Shown here piece by piece: positions 1 to 8,077 of a DNA stretch of 64,000 nt; within the stretch, counting starts at the first letter, position 1, and the number at the start of each line of letters is the position of its first letter. The DNA lies in the NCBI RefSeq assembly GCF_009909195.1, contig NZ_JAAAMU010000007.1, positions 62,001 through 126,000 on the forward strand, given 5' to 3'. Source of the stretch: Paenibacillus sacheonensis. Lineage in GTDB: Bacteria > Bacillota > Bacilli > Paenibacillales > Paenibacillaceae. The position numbers were made by a program, and so were the translations under genes. Below the pieces are notes generated by a model. The model searched no databases, was not told the DNA's origin, and was given only the letters and a program-made list of their open reading frames with translations.

Positions 1-731
1 AGCAACAAGCGCAGCGGAGGCTCTGCTTGATCCACGAGCTTAATCAAGATTTGCGCGGCTCGGGCGGGATCCCCGGGTTGTTTGCCGTTGGTTTCTTCCC
101 GCATCTTGTTTATCGCGCCCACCGTCTGCTCGTAATCCGGTCCGACCTGCGCCCGAACCATGGACGAACCTTGCCAATCGGTACGGAAAGCGCCGGGTTC
201 TATAATGCTGACTTTAACTCCGAACGGCTTGACTTCGTTATTCAAAACTTCCGAGAACCCTTCCACCGCATATTTCGCCGTTTGATAGGCCCCCATGCCG
301 GGAGTTCCGCCGACGCGTCCTCCAACCGACGAGAACTGAATAAAATGGCCGCCGCGCTGTTTACGGAAGATCGGAAGCGCCGCCTTGGTTACGTTCACGA
401 CGCCGAATAAGTTCGTTTCGATCTGCGCCCTGAAATCTTCATCGGTCATTTCTTCGATTGGCGCGCTGTTCGCATAACCGGCATTATTCACGACGATATC
501 CAGGGAACCGAATTCATCTAAAGCCAGCCGTACCGCTGCTTGGGCCGCTTGCATATCCGTCACGTCCAAGGAACAGGTCCGAACCCGGTCTCCGTAATCG
601 GAGAGCAGAAACGCGAGTTGTTCGCGATCGCGGGCGGTCGCTACGACCTTATCCCCCGCCGCAAGCACGGCCTGCGTTAGTTCCCGGCCGAAGCCTCGCG
701 AACTTCCTGTGATGAGCCAAACTTTTGACAT
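1..731 (-). CDS. Short-chain dehydrogenase/reductase (3' end beyond window)
   Basis: Read from the complement: the frame starts at 731 with MSKVWLITGSSRGFGREL and stays open to base 1, so the C-terminus is missing. The Rossmann glycine motif (TGSSRGFG), the NNAG motif and the catalytic Tyr-Lys pair (YQTAK) are all present, so this is a classical SDR that uses NAD(P)H to oxidise or reduce a carbonyl/alcohol. About 243 residues are visible. A GGAG lies about 11 bp before the ATG. It follows the flavoprotein gene by 99 bp on the same strand and may be the last gene of the CoA operon. The substrate cannot be told from sequence. Confidence 0.85.
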   Translation of the reverse strand, partial: MSKVWLITGSSRGFGRELTQAVLAAGDKVVATARDREQLAFLLSDYGDRVRTCSLDVTDMQAAQAAVRLALDEFGSLDIVVNNAGYANSAPIEEMTDEDFRAQIETNLFGVVNVTKAALPIFRKQRGGHFIQFSSVGGRVGGTPGMGAYQTAKYAVEGFSEVLNNEVKPFGVKVSIIEPGAFRTDWQGSSMVRAQVGPDYEQTVGAINKMREETNGKQPGDPARAAQILIKLVDQAEPPLRLL

Positions 732-830
732 GGTGTATCCGCTCCGTTTCTTGCTCGTGCATCATCGTTTTCTCCATTTGTTACTCTTTTCTCCAAGCCG
801 CATTCCTATTCAAAAGCTTAAGGCTTCGGT

Positions 831-1793
831 TCAATCGAACCCCCAAGCGCCCCTGATCGCTTCCGCCTCTTTCAGCATCCCGTCAATCAGTCCGGCCACC
901 GTAGGAACATCGTGAATAATGCCGCTGACTTGGCCGGCCAAGCCGAATCCTTCTTCTTCCAGGCCATCATGAATCCAGCGTCTGTTAGCTTGACCGCTGA
1001 CCAGGTTTCGGAGCGCATCATAATGGGGCGTTCTGCGTTCGATATCGAGAATGCGCTCGGCAAAAGCGTTGCGCAGTACCCGCGCCGGATAGCCGATAGA
1101 GGCTTTAATAACCACCGTGTCGGACTCCGAGCTTCTGACCAATGCCCGCTTATAGGATTCGGCTGCATCCACGCATTCCTGCGTCAGGATGAAACGGGTC
1201 CCCATCATAATCCCCTCCGCGCCGAGCGCATGGGCCGCCATCCATCCGCGTCCGTCGCCGATGCCGCCAGCGGCAATCACGGGAATCCCGACCGCATCGA
1301 CTACGCTGGGTACCAACACCATGGTGCCGACGCCGTCACGTCCGAGATGTCCTCCGCCTTCGTTGCCAACCACGACGACTGCCGACGCGCCGCGCTGTTC
1401 GGCCTTCCGCGCTTGTCTGCCCGAGGAGACGAGCACGATAGACGTTATGCCCGTCGGCTCGAGCATATGCAGGATCTCGCTCGGATCTCCGCCCGAGATC
1501 GATACGACCGGGACCTTCTCCTCGACGATAATCTGCAATCGATCGCGGATGTCATGACCGTGCATGCCAAGTGCCAAATTAACTCCGAAGGGCTTGTCCG
1601 TCAACGCGCGCGCGCGATGAATCTCTTCGCGCAGCCTATCGGCGCGCGGAAGACTCATCGCCGTAATCTGACCCAGACCGCCCGCATTGGATACGGCCGC
1701 CGCCAGATCGGCATACCCCAGGTATGCAAGCCCGCCTTGAACGATGGGATATTCGATATGAAGCAGGTCAGTCAACCGCGTGCTCCAATTCAT
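831..1793 (-). CDS. FMN oxidoreductase, nitronate monooxygenase / FabK-like
   Basis: 320 residues of the NMO/FabK TIM-barrel flavoprotein family. Visible motifs are an N-terminal YPIVQGG, the Gly-rich NEGGGHLGRDG stretch and the FMN-phosphate loop AAGGIGDGRG. Family members oxidise nitronates or, like FabK, reduce enoyl thioesters. Its place behind a ketoreductase and MaoC dehydratases makes an enoyl-CoA reductase role plausible, but this is inference. The ATG at 1793 was chosen over an in-frame ATG further upstream because GGGGAG precedes it and it forms an ATGA overlap with the stop of the upstream SDR gene. Confidence 0.85.
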   Translation of the reverse strand: MNWSTRLTDLLHIEYPIVQGGLAYLGYADLAAAVSNAGGLGQITAMSLPRADRLREEIHRARALTDKPFGVNLALGMHGHDIRDRLQIIVEEKVPVVSISGGDPSEILHMLEPTGITSIVLVSSGRQARKAEQRGASAVVVVGNEGGGHLGRDGVGTMVLVPSVVDAVGIPVIAAGGIGDGRGWMAAHALGAEGIMMGTRFILTQECVDAAESYKRALVRSSESDTVVIKASIGYPARVLRNAFAERILDIERRTPHYDALRNLVSGQANRRWIHDGLEEEGFGLAGQVSGIIHDVPTVAGLIDGMLKEAEAIRGAWGFD

Positions 1794-2611
1794 ATGCTCC
1801 CCCGCCTCTCTTTCCAGTGAGCGAGAAATGCCGCAGGATCGTTCTCCGTCCAGACGCTGGACGGCTTCTGCCATCGCGTCGCTGCAGTACCGTTGATTCC
1901 GAATAGTTCGCCTGTCAGCTCCGGATCCGGCTGCTCCAAGAGCAGCTGAACGAAACGCGCGACATCATCCGTTCCGCCTACGTTCCAATAAGCCGGAAAG
2001 GGCTCCCGGCGGCGGGCATACTTGGCCTCAAGATGCGCAATCACGGGGCGGGTCATATCCGTTAAAGCAGCGGGCGCAATGGCATTGACTCGGATACGGC
2101 GATGCCGCAGTTCCTCGGCGAGCGTCCATGCCATGCCCAGTATGCCGGCTTTGGCGGCGCTGTAGTTCACTTGTCCGACAGAACCGTGCAGACCGGCCGT
2201 CGAGGTGACCAATAGGATATCGCCGCCTCGCTCGGGCATGTAGGGCAGCACCCGCCGAATGCAATAAAAGGCACCGTTCAAGTGAACGTCGATGACCGAT
2301 TTCCATTCTTCGTCCGTCATGTCGATACATTTCCGATCCTGCAAGTTGCCCGCATTATGAATCAAAACCTCGATCGGACCATCGTTGTTGACGATGGCTT
2401 CGATCATGGCCGTAACCTGGGCGGAATCCGCAACGTCGGCGCAATAACCCGAAGCTTCCCCCCCATGCTGCCGAATTTCTTCGACGACGCGGTCAATGCC
2501 GCCGGGCTGCGTTCCGTTAACGGCGACCCGGTATCCATGACGCGCAAGCCGCATGGCGATGCTGCGTCCGATACCTCTGCTCGAACCGGTGACTAGTGCA
2601 ACTTTCTTCAC
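1790..2611 (-). CDS. SDR, FabG-like 3-oxoacyl reductase
   Basis: 273 residues with a GTG start at 2611, chosen because GGGAGGAGG lies 8 bp upstream and the frame then opens with KKVALVTGSSRGIGRS. Classical SDR: cofactor motif TGSSRGIG, HNAG in place of NNAG, active-site Ser (VTSTAG) and YSAAK. FabG-type members reduce 3-oxoacyl thioesters with NADPH. The start overlaps the stop of the MaoC gene by 4 bp (GTGA) and its stop overlaps the flavoprotein start by 4 bp (ATGA), so the three should be translated together. It probably performs the keto-reduction, or the reverse oxidation, of this CoA pathway. Confidence 0.88.
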   Translation of the reverse strand: MKKVALVTGSSRGIGRSIAMRLARHGYRVAVNGTQPGGIDRVVEEIRQHGGEASGYCADVADSAQVTAMIEAIVNNDGPIEVLIHNAGNLQDRKCIDMTDEEWKSVIDVHLNGAFYCIRRVLPYMPERGGDILLVTSTAGLHGSVGQVNYSAAKAGILGMAWTLAEELRHRRIRVNAIAPAALTDMTRPVIAHLEAKYARRREPFPAYWNVGGTDDVARFVQLLLEQPDPELTGELFGINGTAATRWQKPSSVWTENDPAAFLAHWKERRGSI

Positions 2612-2961
2612 GATCCAGACCTCCTCCCAACCAGGAACGAACCTTTGGCGATGACTTCCCCATTCTCGCCGATAACGGTGACCCGAACCTCTTCCTGGCT
2701 GCACTCGAATTCCAACCGAACGCTCGTATCCGACAAGAGCGGGCTTAGAAATGTCATTTGCGTGGAACGGATCCAGCGTGCCGGATGTTTCCTCATGTAC
2801 ATCGCATGCGCGATTCCCATGATGTACATGCCATGCGCGATCGGACGCTCGAACCCGGCTCGCTTGGCGGCTTCCGGGTCGTGATGAATCGCAGCCGTAT
2901 CGTTGGAAGCGGCCGCATAGTGACGAATCGCTTCCATGGTGATCGTCTTGTTCATGATCAT
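2608..2961 (-). CDS. MaoC-like (R)-specific hydratase/dehydratase subunit
   Basis: 117-residue single hotdog-fold protein. The hydratase signature is visible as IHHDPEAAKRAGFERPIAHG, which carries the Asp and His used in (R)-specific enoyl-CoA hydration. Such short MaoC proteins pair with a second hotdog subunit; that partner is encoded immediately upstream, overlapping by 4 bp (ATGA). MIMNK offers two possible starts two codons apart. The expected role is interconversion of 3-hydroxyacyl-CoA and enoyl-CoA. Confidence 0.85.
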   Translation of the reverse strand: MIMNKTITMEAIRHYAAASNDTAAIHHDPEAAKRAGFERPIAHGMYIMGIAHAMYMRKHPARWIRSTQMTFLSPLLSDTSVRLEFECSQEEVRVTVIGENGEVIAKGSFLVGRRSGS

Positions 2962-3338
2962 GAGGGATCACCGACGGATAGCAACACCGTTTCTGCGGCC
3001 ACGATCCGTTCACCGTTGCACATGCATACAAGCATATGCGTATACAAGGTCAACGCTCCGCGGCTGCCCGCTTTGTGTTCCAGGTTGGCAAGCTTCAATT
3101 CGCAATCAAGATGCGATTCCGCCATCAGCGGGGCATCGTAGGCGAATGATTGCCGGCCATGAATATAAGTGATCTCTTGATCGAGCCATGGAACATCCGC
3201 GATCTTCCAGAACGTAATCGGCATCGTTGGAGGAGCGATCAAGATTTCGTCCGCCTTCTGCAAAGGGGCTTCGATGCTCTGCGAATAAGCCATAATGGAC
3301 GCCGTCGTAAGCCGATACCGAAAAACAAGGCGATTCAT
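2958..3338 (-). CDS. MaoC N-terminal-type hotdog subunit (dehydratase partner)
   Basis: 126 residues from the ATG at 3338 (MNRLVFRYRLTTASIMAYSQ), which forms an ATGA overlap with the thiolase stop. It resembles the N-terminal MaoC-dehydratase domain (hotdog core with an APPTMP segment near residue 36) and lacks the catalytic Asp/His signature of its neighbour. In two-subunit dehydratases of this kind the N-type subunit shapes the acyl-binding tunnel while the C-type subunit carries out catalysis. The assignment rests on sequence pattern plus the adjacent catalytic half, so function is partly inferred. Confidence 0.75.
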   Translation of the reverse strand: MNRLVFRYRLTTASIMAYSQSIEAPLQKADEILIAPPTMPITFWKIADVPWLDQEITYIHGRQSFAYDAPLMAESHLDCELKLANLEHKAGSRGALTLYTHMLVCMCNGERIVAAETVLLSVGDPS

Positions 3339-4489
3339 ACGACTGCCTCGACCAAGGTTGCAAGTCCCATTCCGCCGCCGATTCCGAGCGCTGCAGCTCC
3401 GCGATGGTAAGGTTCCCGCAGCATCTCCGTGCATAGCCGCGTCATCAGGATAGCGCCGGATGCGCCATAGGGATGGCCTAAAGCGATCGCGCCTCCGCCG
3501 ATATTGACCTTATCGGGCGAGAGGCGCAGCTCCTGCATGGACGCCAGAACCTGCGATGCAAAGGCTTCATTAAACTCCACGACGTCCAAATCGCTTACCG
3601 TCCATCGCTGACGGCTTAACAGGCTGCGGATGGCCGGAACGGGACCCAACCCTAGATAATGCGGATCTACTCCCGCCGCTCGCGCATCCACGAACCGCAG
3701 CACGGCCTGCAGGTTCAACTGCTTGCATTTCTCGCGAGACATGATGAGGACAAGCGCTGCTCCGTCATTGACGGGACAGGCATTGCCCGCCGTTACGGTG
3801 CCTCGTTCGAGAAAAACCGGCTGCAGCGCCTGCAATCGTTCGAGGCTGGTATCCGCTCTCGGGCATTCATCCTCGCTAACCCAGCTGCCGTCTTCCGTCT
3901 GAAGCGGTACGATTTCCCTGCGAAATCGTCCTGACGTCCGGGAACGGACCGCCTTGCGATGACTTTCCAACGCATATCGATCCTGGGCCTCCCTCGGGAT
4001 GGCAAAGGACCGGGCCACGTTCTCCGCCGCTATCCCCATATCCGGATCCCCATAAGAAGCCGGCGTAAAATGGGCGCGCGCATACATCTCCGGGGTTCCC
4101 GTCAACGTCTTGGGCTTGAACATCTTCCATGGCGCGCGGCTGGCGCTCTCGACCCCGCCTGCCAGGTAGATCTCGCCAGCCCCGCTTTGAATAAGCCTGG
4201 CGGCCATATTAATGGCCTCCAATCCCGATCCGCATTGGCGGTCGACGGTTACGCCGGGTACGGTCACGGGAAGACCAGCTTCCAGCGCCGCGACGCGCGC
4301 GATATTCCCTCCGGGTCCTGCGGCATTTCCGATGATGACATCATCGATCATGTCATGCGGTACGCTCATTTCCGATACTATATGCCGAATTAGCGGGGCA
4401 AGCAGAGCCTCAGGCTCTAATTGGCTTAATGCTCCCCCGATCTTGCCGATGGGCGTGCGTCCAGCCATGACGATGACCGCGTCCGTCAT
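3335..4489 (-). CDS. Thiolase-family enzyme with altered second cysteine
   Basis: 384 residues, the usual length for acetyl-CoA acetyltransferases. The nucleophile motif DRQCGSGLEA (Cys86), EFNEAFAS and GHPYGASGA (His339) are intact. The C-terminal motif, normally CIGGG with the acid/base cysteine, reads LGIGGGMG with Gly at residue 369; the codon is GGA. A clean thiolase should have Cys there, so the condensation/thiolysis chemistry may be altered or the protein may do something else. The start at 4489 forms an ATGA overlap with the end of the ligase frame, and the stop overlaps the next gene by 4 bp. Confidence 0.85.
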   Translation of the reverse strand: MTDAVIVMAGRTPIGKIGGALSQLEPEALLAPLIRHIVSEMSVPHDMIDDVIIGNAAGPGGNIARVAALEAGLPVTVPGVTVDRQCGSGLEAINMAARLIQSGAGEIYLAGGVESASRAPWKMFKPKTLTGTPEMYARAHFTPASYGDPDMGIAAENVARSFAIPREAQDRYALESHRKAVRSRTSGRFRREIVPLQTEDGSWVSEDECPRADTSLERLQALQPVFLERGTVTAGNACPVNDGAALVLIMSREKCKQLNLQAVLRFVDARAAGVDPHYLGLGPVPAIRSLLSRQRWTVSDLDVVEFNEAFASQVLASMQELRLSPDKVNIGGGAIALGHPYGASGAILMTRLCTEMLREPYHRGAAALGIGGGMGLATLVEAVV

Positions 4490-5980
4490 GACATCACGCC
4501 TTTCAATGCTTGCTGCTGCATGGATTGCCGAGCGATTTTACCGCTGCTCGTATAGATGAATTCGTCCACGGCGATGCACGCTTTAGGGATTTTATAGCTA
4601 GGAAGCTCTTCCCTGCAATATTGCTTGACCTCTTCCATGGACAACGGCCGATCTCCGCGCCATTGAATCAGGGCCGTAACTTGCTCGCCCCAATGTTCGT
4701 GAGGCTTGCCGAATACCATTACTTCGCGAACGTTCGGAATCCGGCGCAGCACGGCCTCCACTTCCTCCGGAAAAACGTTCAAGCCGCCCGTTTTAATCCG
4801 ATGCTGCGATCGTCCTGCCAGATATAGATAATCGTCGCGGTCGCGATACATATAATCGCCCGTCTTGAGCCAGCCGTCTCGAAATACGCGTTCCGACTCT
4901 TCCGGCAATCCATAATAGCCGCTGAATACCATCCCGCTCCGGACATAAAGCTCGCCGGTCGTACCCGTGGGCACTTCCTGGAAATCCTCGTCGCGAATCG
5001 AAATTTCCACGCCGTCAAAAGGTTTGCCAAGCGAGCCGGCTTTGCCTTCATGGGTTTGCGTCCATGTAACTGATGTAACTCGCTTCGGAAGAACCGTAAT
5101 ACTCGTACAGCTTCGCCCCGGCAAATGCCTGTCGGCATCTTTGCTTCGACGACGGGGACCACGTTCCGCCGGAACTGATCAACGCGTGAATGGATGCTCT
5201 TGCCGGATCGGACAGTTCCAGCAGCGAATCAATCATGGTCGGGACCACGAATAACGTCATGTTTCGTTTCATGGCGCACAGTTCTACTACTTCGGATGGA
5301 AGAAACGCCTGCAGTATATGAAACGTCGCACCGCCGTAGAGGGACTGCATCAGTGCAAATAAAGATAAGGAATGCACGAACGGCCCCGGGGCCAATACAT
5401 GCTCCATCTGCTCCAGATGAAACGCCGCGCTTGTTGCCTCGAAGCTTCGCAGCCAGGAGTCATGCGATCGCATATACCCTTTCGGAATGCCCGTCGTTCC
5501 CGATGTAAAACCTATGAATAAGGTTGCGTGGGTTCGCTCCGAGAAAGCTTCGGTCGTTTCCGGCTCGTACGAGGCCAGCCACCGATCATAGCTTCCCGGC
5601 CGTTCATCGGAGAAGGTCAATCGTTGGATGCGACTTTGTTCTTCCGCTGTCGTTTCGTCAAAACCCCGTTCGCAAAACATCAGGCTTGGCCGGCTCTGTT
5701 CAATCACGTCGTTCGTTTCGCTTGGATTCCATTTTGGATCCAGCAGGACGGGTACGTACCCGGCATAGATCGCACCGAGAAAAACCTCCGCGAACTCGAT
5801 TCGATTCCCGGATCGGATCGCGATCTTCGCTTGTTCAGGGCAGCTTTTCCGAAGCGCATGAGCGATTCGCATAATCCGCTGCATAAGCTGCGCATATGTA
5901 AGATGCCGCTCTCCATCGGAGATGGCGATTCGATCCGGCTCTCTCTGTGCATGGCGACGTATAGGCATTACCAAATTCAT
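4486..5980 (-). pseudogene. Acyl-CoA ligase (AMP-forming), interrupted by a frameshift
   Basis: Two overlapping frames together encode a class I adenylate-forming enzyme. 5980 to 5048 carries the N-domain with the P-loop FTSGTTGIPKG and YYGSSEAS. The frame then ends at a TGA near 5048. The continuation, in another frame to 4486, carries the LKTGDY hinge, the GRSQHRIKTGG core and the C-terminal SGKIAR lysine. Homology passes from one frame to the other near 5048-5060 beside a CCC run, consistent with one missing base. It may be a true lesion or a sequencing error. If intact, the enzyme would activate a carboxylic acid to its CoA thioester at the head of this operon. Confidence 0.8.
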
Positions 5981-6013
5981 TTGCAGTCACACCTTAAGTA
6001 AGATTACTAGATC

Positions 6014-6059
6014 GCGGCTTTCAGGCTGCAATTGGCGTCCATATGGCATAGAAAGCCGC
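6014..6059 (-). promoter_or_regulatory. Inverted repeat in the leader of the CoA operon
   Basis: GCGGCTTTC (6014-6022) and GAAAGCCGC (6051-6059) form a perfect 9-bp stem around a 28-base loop. It lies between the predicted promoter and the ligase start, so it would be an RNA hairpin in the 5' leader or a protein operator. No T-run follows, so it is not a terminator. Confidence 0.5.
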
Positions 6060-6074
6060 TAGCTAATGGTTTGA

Positions 6075-6103
6075 ATTATAAGTCGATGCCTCTTAATTGT
6101 AAA
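6075..6103 (-). promoter_or_regulatory. Sigma-A promoter of the CoA operon
   Basis: On the minus strand the sequence reads TTTACA, 17 bp, TATAAT: a near-consensus vegetative promoter. It sits about 95 bp before the ligase start and nothing else lies between them except the hairpin at 6014-6059. Confidence 0.7.
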
Positions 6104-6214
6104 CCACAAAATAAATTATAGGTTAACATATACTTAGAATATCTGTCCCTAGGCAATAGATTCATGATGTAGCGATTGCTCTGAAGCGCTGCATGCACGT
6201 ATGAATTCGACAAT

Positions 6215-6243
6215 GGAAAAAGCCCGCAAAAACCGCGGGCTTC
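6215..6243 (-). terminator. Rho-independent terminator of the GyrI-like gene
   Basis: On the minus strand AAGCCCGC and GCGGGCTT form a stem around a short loop and are followed by TTTTT. It lies about 65 bp past the stop at 6306. The remainder of the 5981-6305 interval holds the CoA-operon promoter and leader; no gene was seen in it. Confidence 0.8.
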
Positions 6244-6305
6244 TAACAGGCTTGCGTAAATAATGGATCGCATTTTGCCATGTGCGTGTTCTTTAGATAT
6301 AAGAA

Positions 6306-6785
6306 CTAGCCTGCGACTTTTTCGACCCGCAGCCACATTTCCCCGTAGAATTCGCCGTTATCGACCGCTTTCACATAGGTGGCGTTGCCGGGGCCGACGT
6401 ATTTGTAATCCGTGATCTCTTGCAGCAGGCCGCCGAACGCCTTGCCGGTGATTTCATCGGCGAGGCGGTCTTTGTCCGCGCTCGTTCCGGGCACGACGAG
6501 ATAGTCGCCAGCGAGGAAATCGAGCACGTCCGCGCCTTCCGCGTCGAACTCGCCCATCACGCCGAAGCCGCGCCAAGCCTTGCCGCCGACGAGGTAATTG
6601 ATCTGGTATTCCTGCCCGTCCGCGAGCGCGAGCAGTTCGGCCAGCTTGTTGTTTGCCGTGATTTCGGCTTTCTTCGCCGCGGTCTTGGCAGCGTTGCCCG
6701 CCCAATCGTTATAGTCTTCCAGCGTCACGCCGAAACCGGTCATTTTGTAGTTTTCCGAAACGGTCTTTATCGCGTAATTCGTCAT
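6306..6785 (-). CDS. GyrI-like small-molecule-binding domain protein
   Basis: 159 residues, acidic, with the pattern of a stand-alone GyrI/AraC-effector-binding domain: an N-terminal strand, a central NYLVGGKAWRGFGV segment and a C-terminal YVKAVDNGEFYGEMWL. Such domains bind small amphipathic ligands and are found alone or attached to HTH domains; no DNA-binding part is present here. AAGGAG lies 9 bp before the ATG. It is divergent from the HTH regulator at 6905, a common arrangement of regulator and target. Assignment is by fold pattern only. Confidence 0.6.
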   Translation of the reverse strand: MTNYAIKTVSENYKMTGFGVTLEDYNDWAGNAAKTAAKKAEITANNKLAELLALADGQEYQINYLVGGKAWRGFGVMGEFDAEGADVLDFLAGDYLVVPGTSADKDRLADEITGKAFGGLLQEITDYKYVGPGNATYVKAVDNGEFYGEMWLRVEKVAG

Positions 6786-6904
6786 TTTATTCGCTCCTTT
6801 GAGTTGGTTTCTACAAGATTGATCCTACTCTCGGAATGTATCAAAAAATGAACCTTTTATTTTCTTCTTCGCGCTTTATGCTGCTTTTTTGGTACAATAC
6901 AAGC

Positions 6905-7873
6905 ATGAAAAAAACAGAACGAGTGAACCTGATCATGCGCTTCATCAATAACCGCGCGCATTTTACGATTGCCGAAATCCAGCGGGAGTTTAAGATATCC
7001 CGCGCAACGGCGATTCGCGACATTAACGAGATCCAGGCGATGGGATTCCCGCTGACGACCGAGCTTGGGCGCGGGGGCGGCTATAATGTCCTGCAAAATC
7101 AGTATCTGCCCTCCGTCCGCTTCACGCCGGAAGAGCTCAAGGCGATTTTTATCAGCTTCATCGCCTCGAAGAATTCGCAGCTGCCGTACCTGCATAATCG
7201 CCGGTCCATTACCGAGAAACTTATCGGCATCGCGTCGCAAGCCCAGCAAGACGAGCTGATCGAGCTGAACCGTATCTTGCTTTTCGAGAATACCAATCCT
7301 TCCAATCCGAATCTATTGGAGCTCGACGACGCGGCGCCCCAGGAGCTGAACCAGCTGATCTCGCTTGCCGTGCGGGATAAGCACCTTCGATTGACTTATG
7401 AGCTGAGTCCCGGTTGGCCGCTGCTGATGGATGTTTATTTGCTCCATATCTTTAACTCGAACGCGCAGTGGCTGGCCGAGGTTTATGATCTCGATACGAA
7501 TGGATTTCGTTATTTGCCTGTCGTGATGCTCCGGGATTCGGCGATTTCCGAACGGGAGTTGAAATGGTCGGAGCAAGAGATTTTAAGCCGAAAACGGCTT
7601 TTTGCACGCGAGTCCAATCTGATCGTGAAGCTCGATGCGACCGGGATTCAGCGGTTTAAGCGCATGCATCCCCCGGGAATTATATTGTCGTTCACCGGCA
7701 TGTTTCAATCGAGCGGGATTTTCAATGTTCAACTGGATGTGACCGACGCTGATTCGTTGGCTTATTATGCGGACTGGCTGTTGTTTCTGGGGAAAGGCGT
7801 CGCGTTCGAACGGATCCCCGACGAGCTGCGCGTCATTTTGGAAGATCGTTTAGGGACGCCGCCGGCCTTTTAA
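6905..7873 (+). CDS. DeoR/YafY-type HTH transcriptional regulator (WYL-like)
   Basis: 322 residues. The N-terminus (about 1-60) is an HTH_11-type winged helix (NNRAHFTIAEIQREFKISRA, then GRGGGYNV wing). The rest resembles the WYL/YafY ligand-binding region, though a literal WYL motif is not evident. The ATG at 6905 starts MKKTERVNLIMRF, where family homology begins. It has no Shine-Dalgarno sequence, and a -10-like TACAAT at 6893-6898 would put transcription start at or next to the ATG, so the mRNA may be leaderless. An in-frame ATG at 6836 is less likely. It is divergent from the GyrI-like gene, its probable target. Confidence 0.75.
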   Translation: MKKTERVNLIMRFINNRAHFTIAEIQREFKISRATAIRDINEIQAMGFPLTTELGRGGGYNVLQNQYLPSVRFTPEELKAIFISFIASKNSQLPYLHNRRSITEKLIGIASQAQQDELIELNRILLFENTNPSNPNLLELDDAAPQELNQLISLAVRDKHLRLTYELSPGWPLLMDVYLLHIFNSNAQWLAEVYDLDTNGFRYLPVVMLRDSAISERELKWSEQEILSRKRLFARESNLIVKLDATGIQRFKRMHPPGIILSFTGMFQSSGIFNVQLDVTDADSLAYYADWLLFLGKGVAFERIPDELRVILEDRLGTPPAF

Positions 7874-7900
7874 CGAAAAAACTTAACTCAACTAATTGCC

Positions 7901-7980
7901 GGCACCTGTCGAATACATCATGACTGTGTAATCACCTCGATCATACGGAGGAGTCAGAGGTGCGGGGACGGCACCGGGTG
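7901..7980. repeat. REP-like hairpin region
   Basis: GGTGC-GGGGACG-GCACC (7959-7975) is a perfect 5-bp GC stem, and GGCACCTGTC (7901-7910) is a partial inverted match about 55 bp upstream. The GGTGC/GGGGAC/GGCACC words resemble REP palindromes associated with Y1 transposases, but no transposase is present. The 7874-8077 interval contains nothing else recognisable. Confidence 0.35.
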
Positions 7981-8077
7981 TGTGGCGAGAAATGGGCTCG
8001 CTGCCCTTGCGACAATGGCCTATAAGCGGAATATCTTAGGAGTGAGTCATTCCAAGACAGTCGCGAGGAGAATTAAC

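Noticed and set aside
458-1820. Plus-strand open frames in the first 2 kb
   Set aside because: They oppose the SDR and flavoprotein genes, whose catalytic motifs are clear on the minus strand.
1794-1874. Longer N-terminus for the FMN oxidoreductase
   Set aside because: It would run 81 bp into the upstream SDR gene in another frame; the ATG at 1793 has a good ribosome site and the family's N-terminus.
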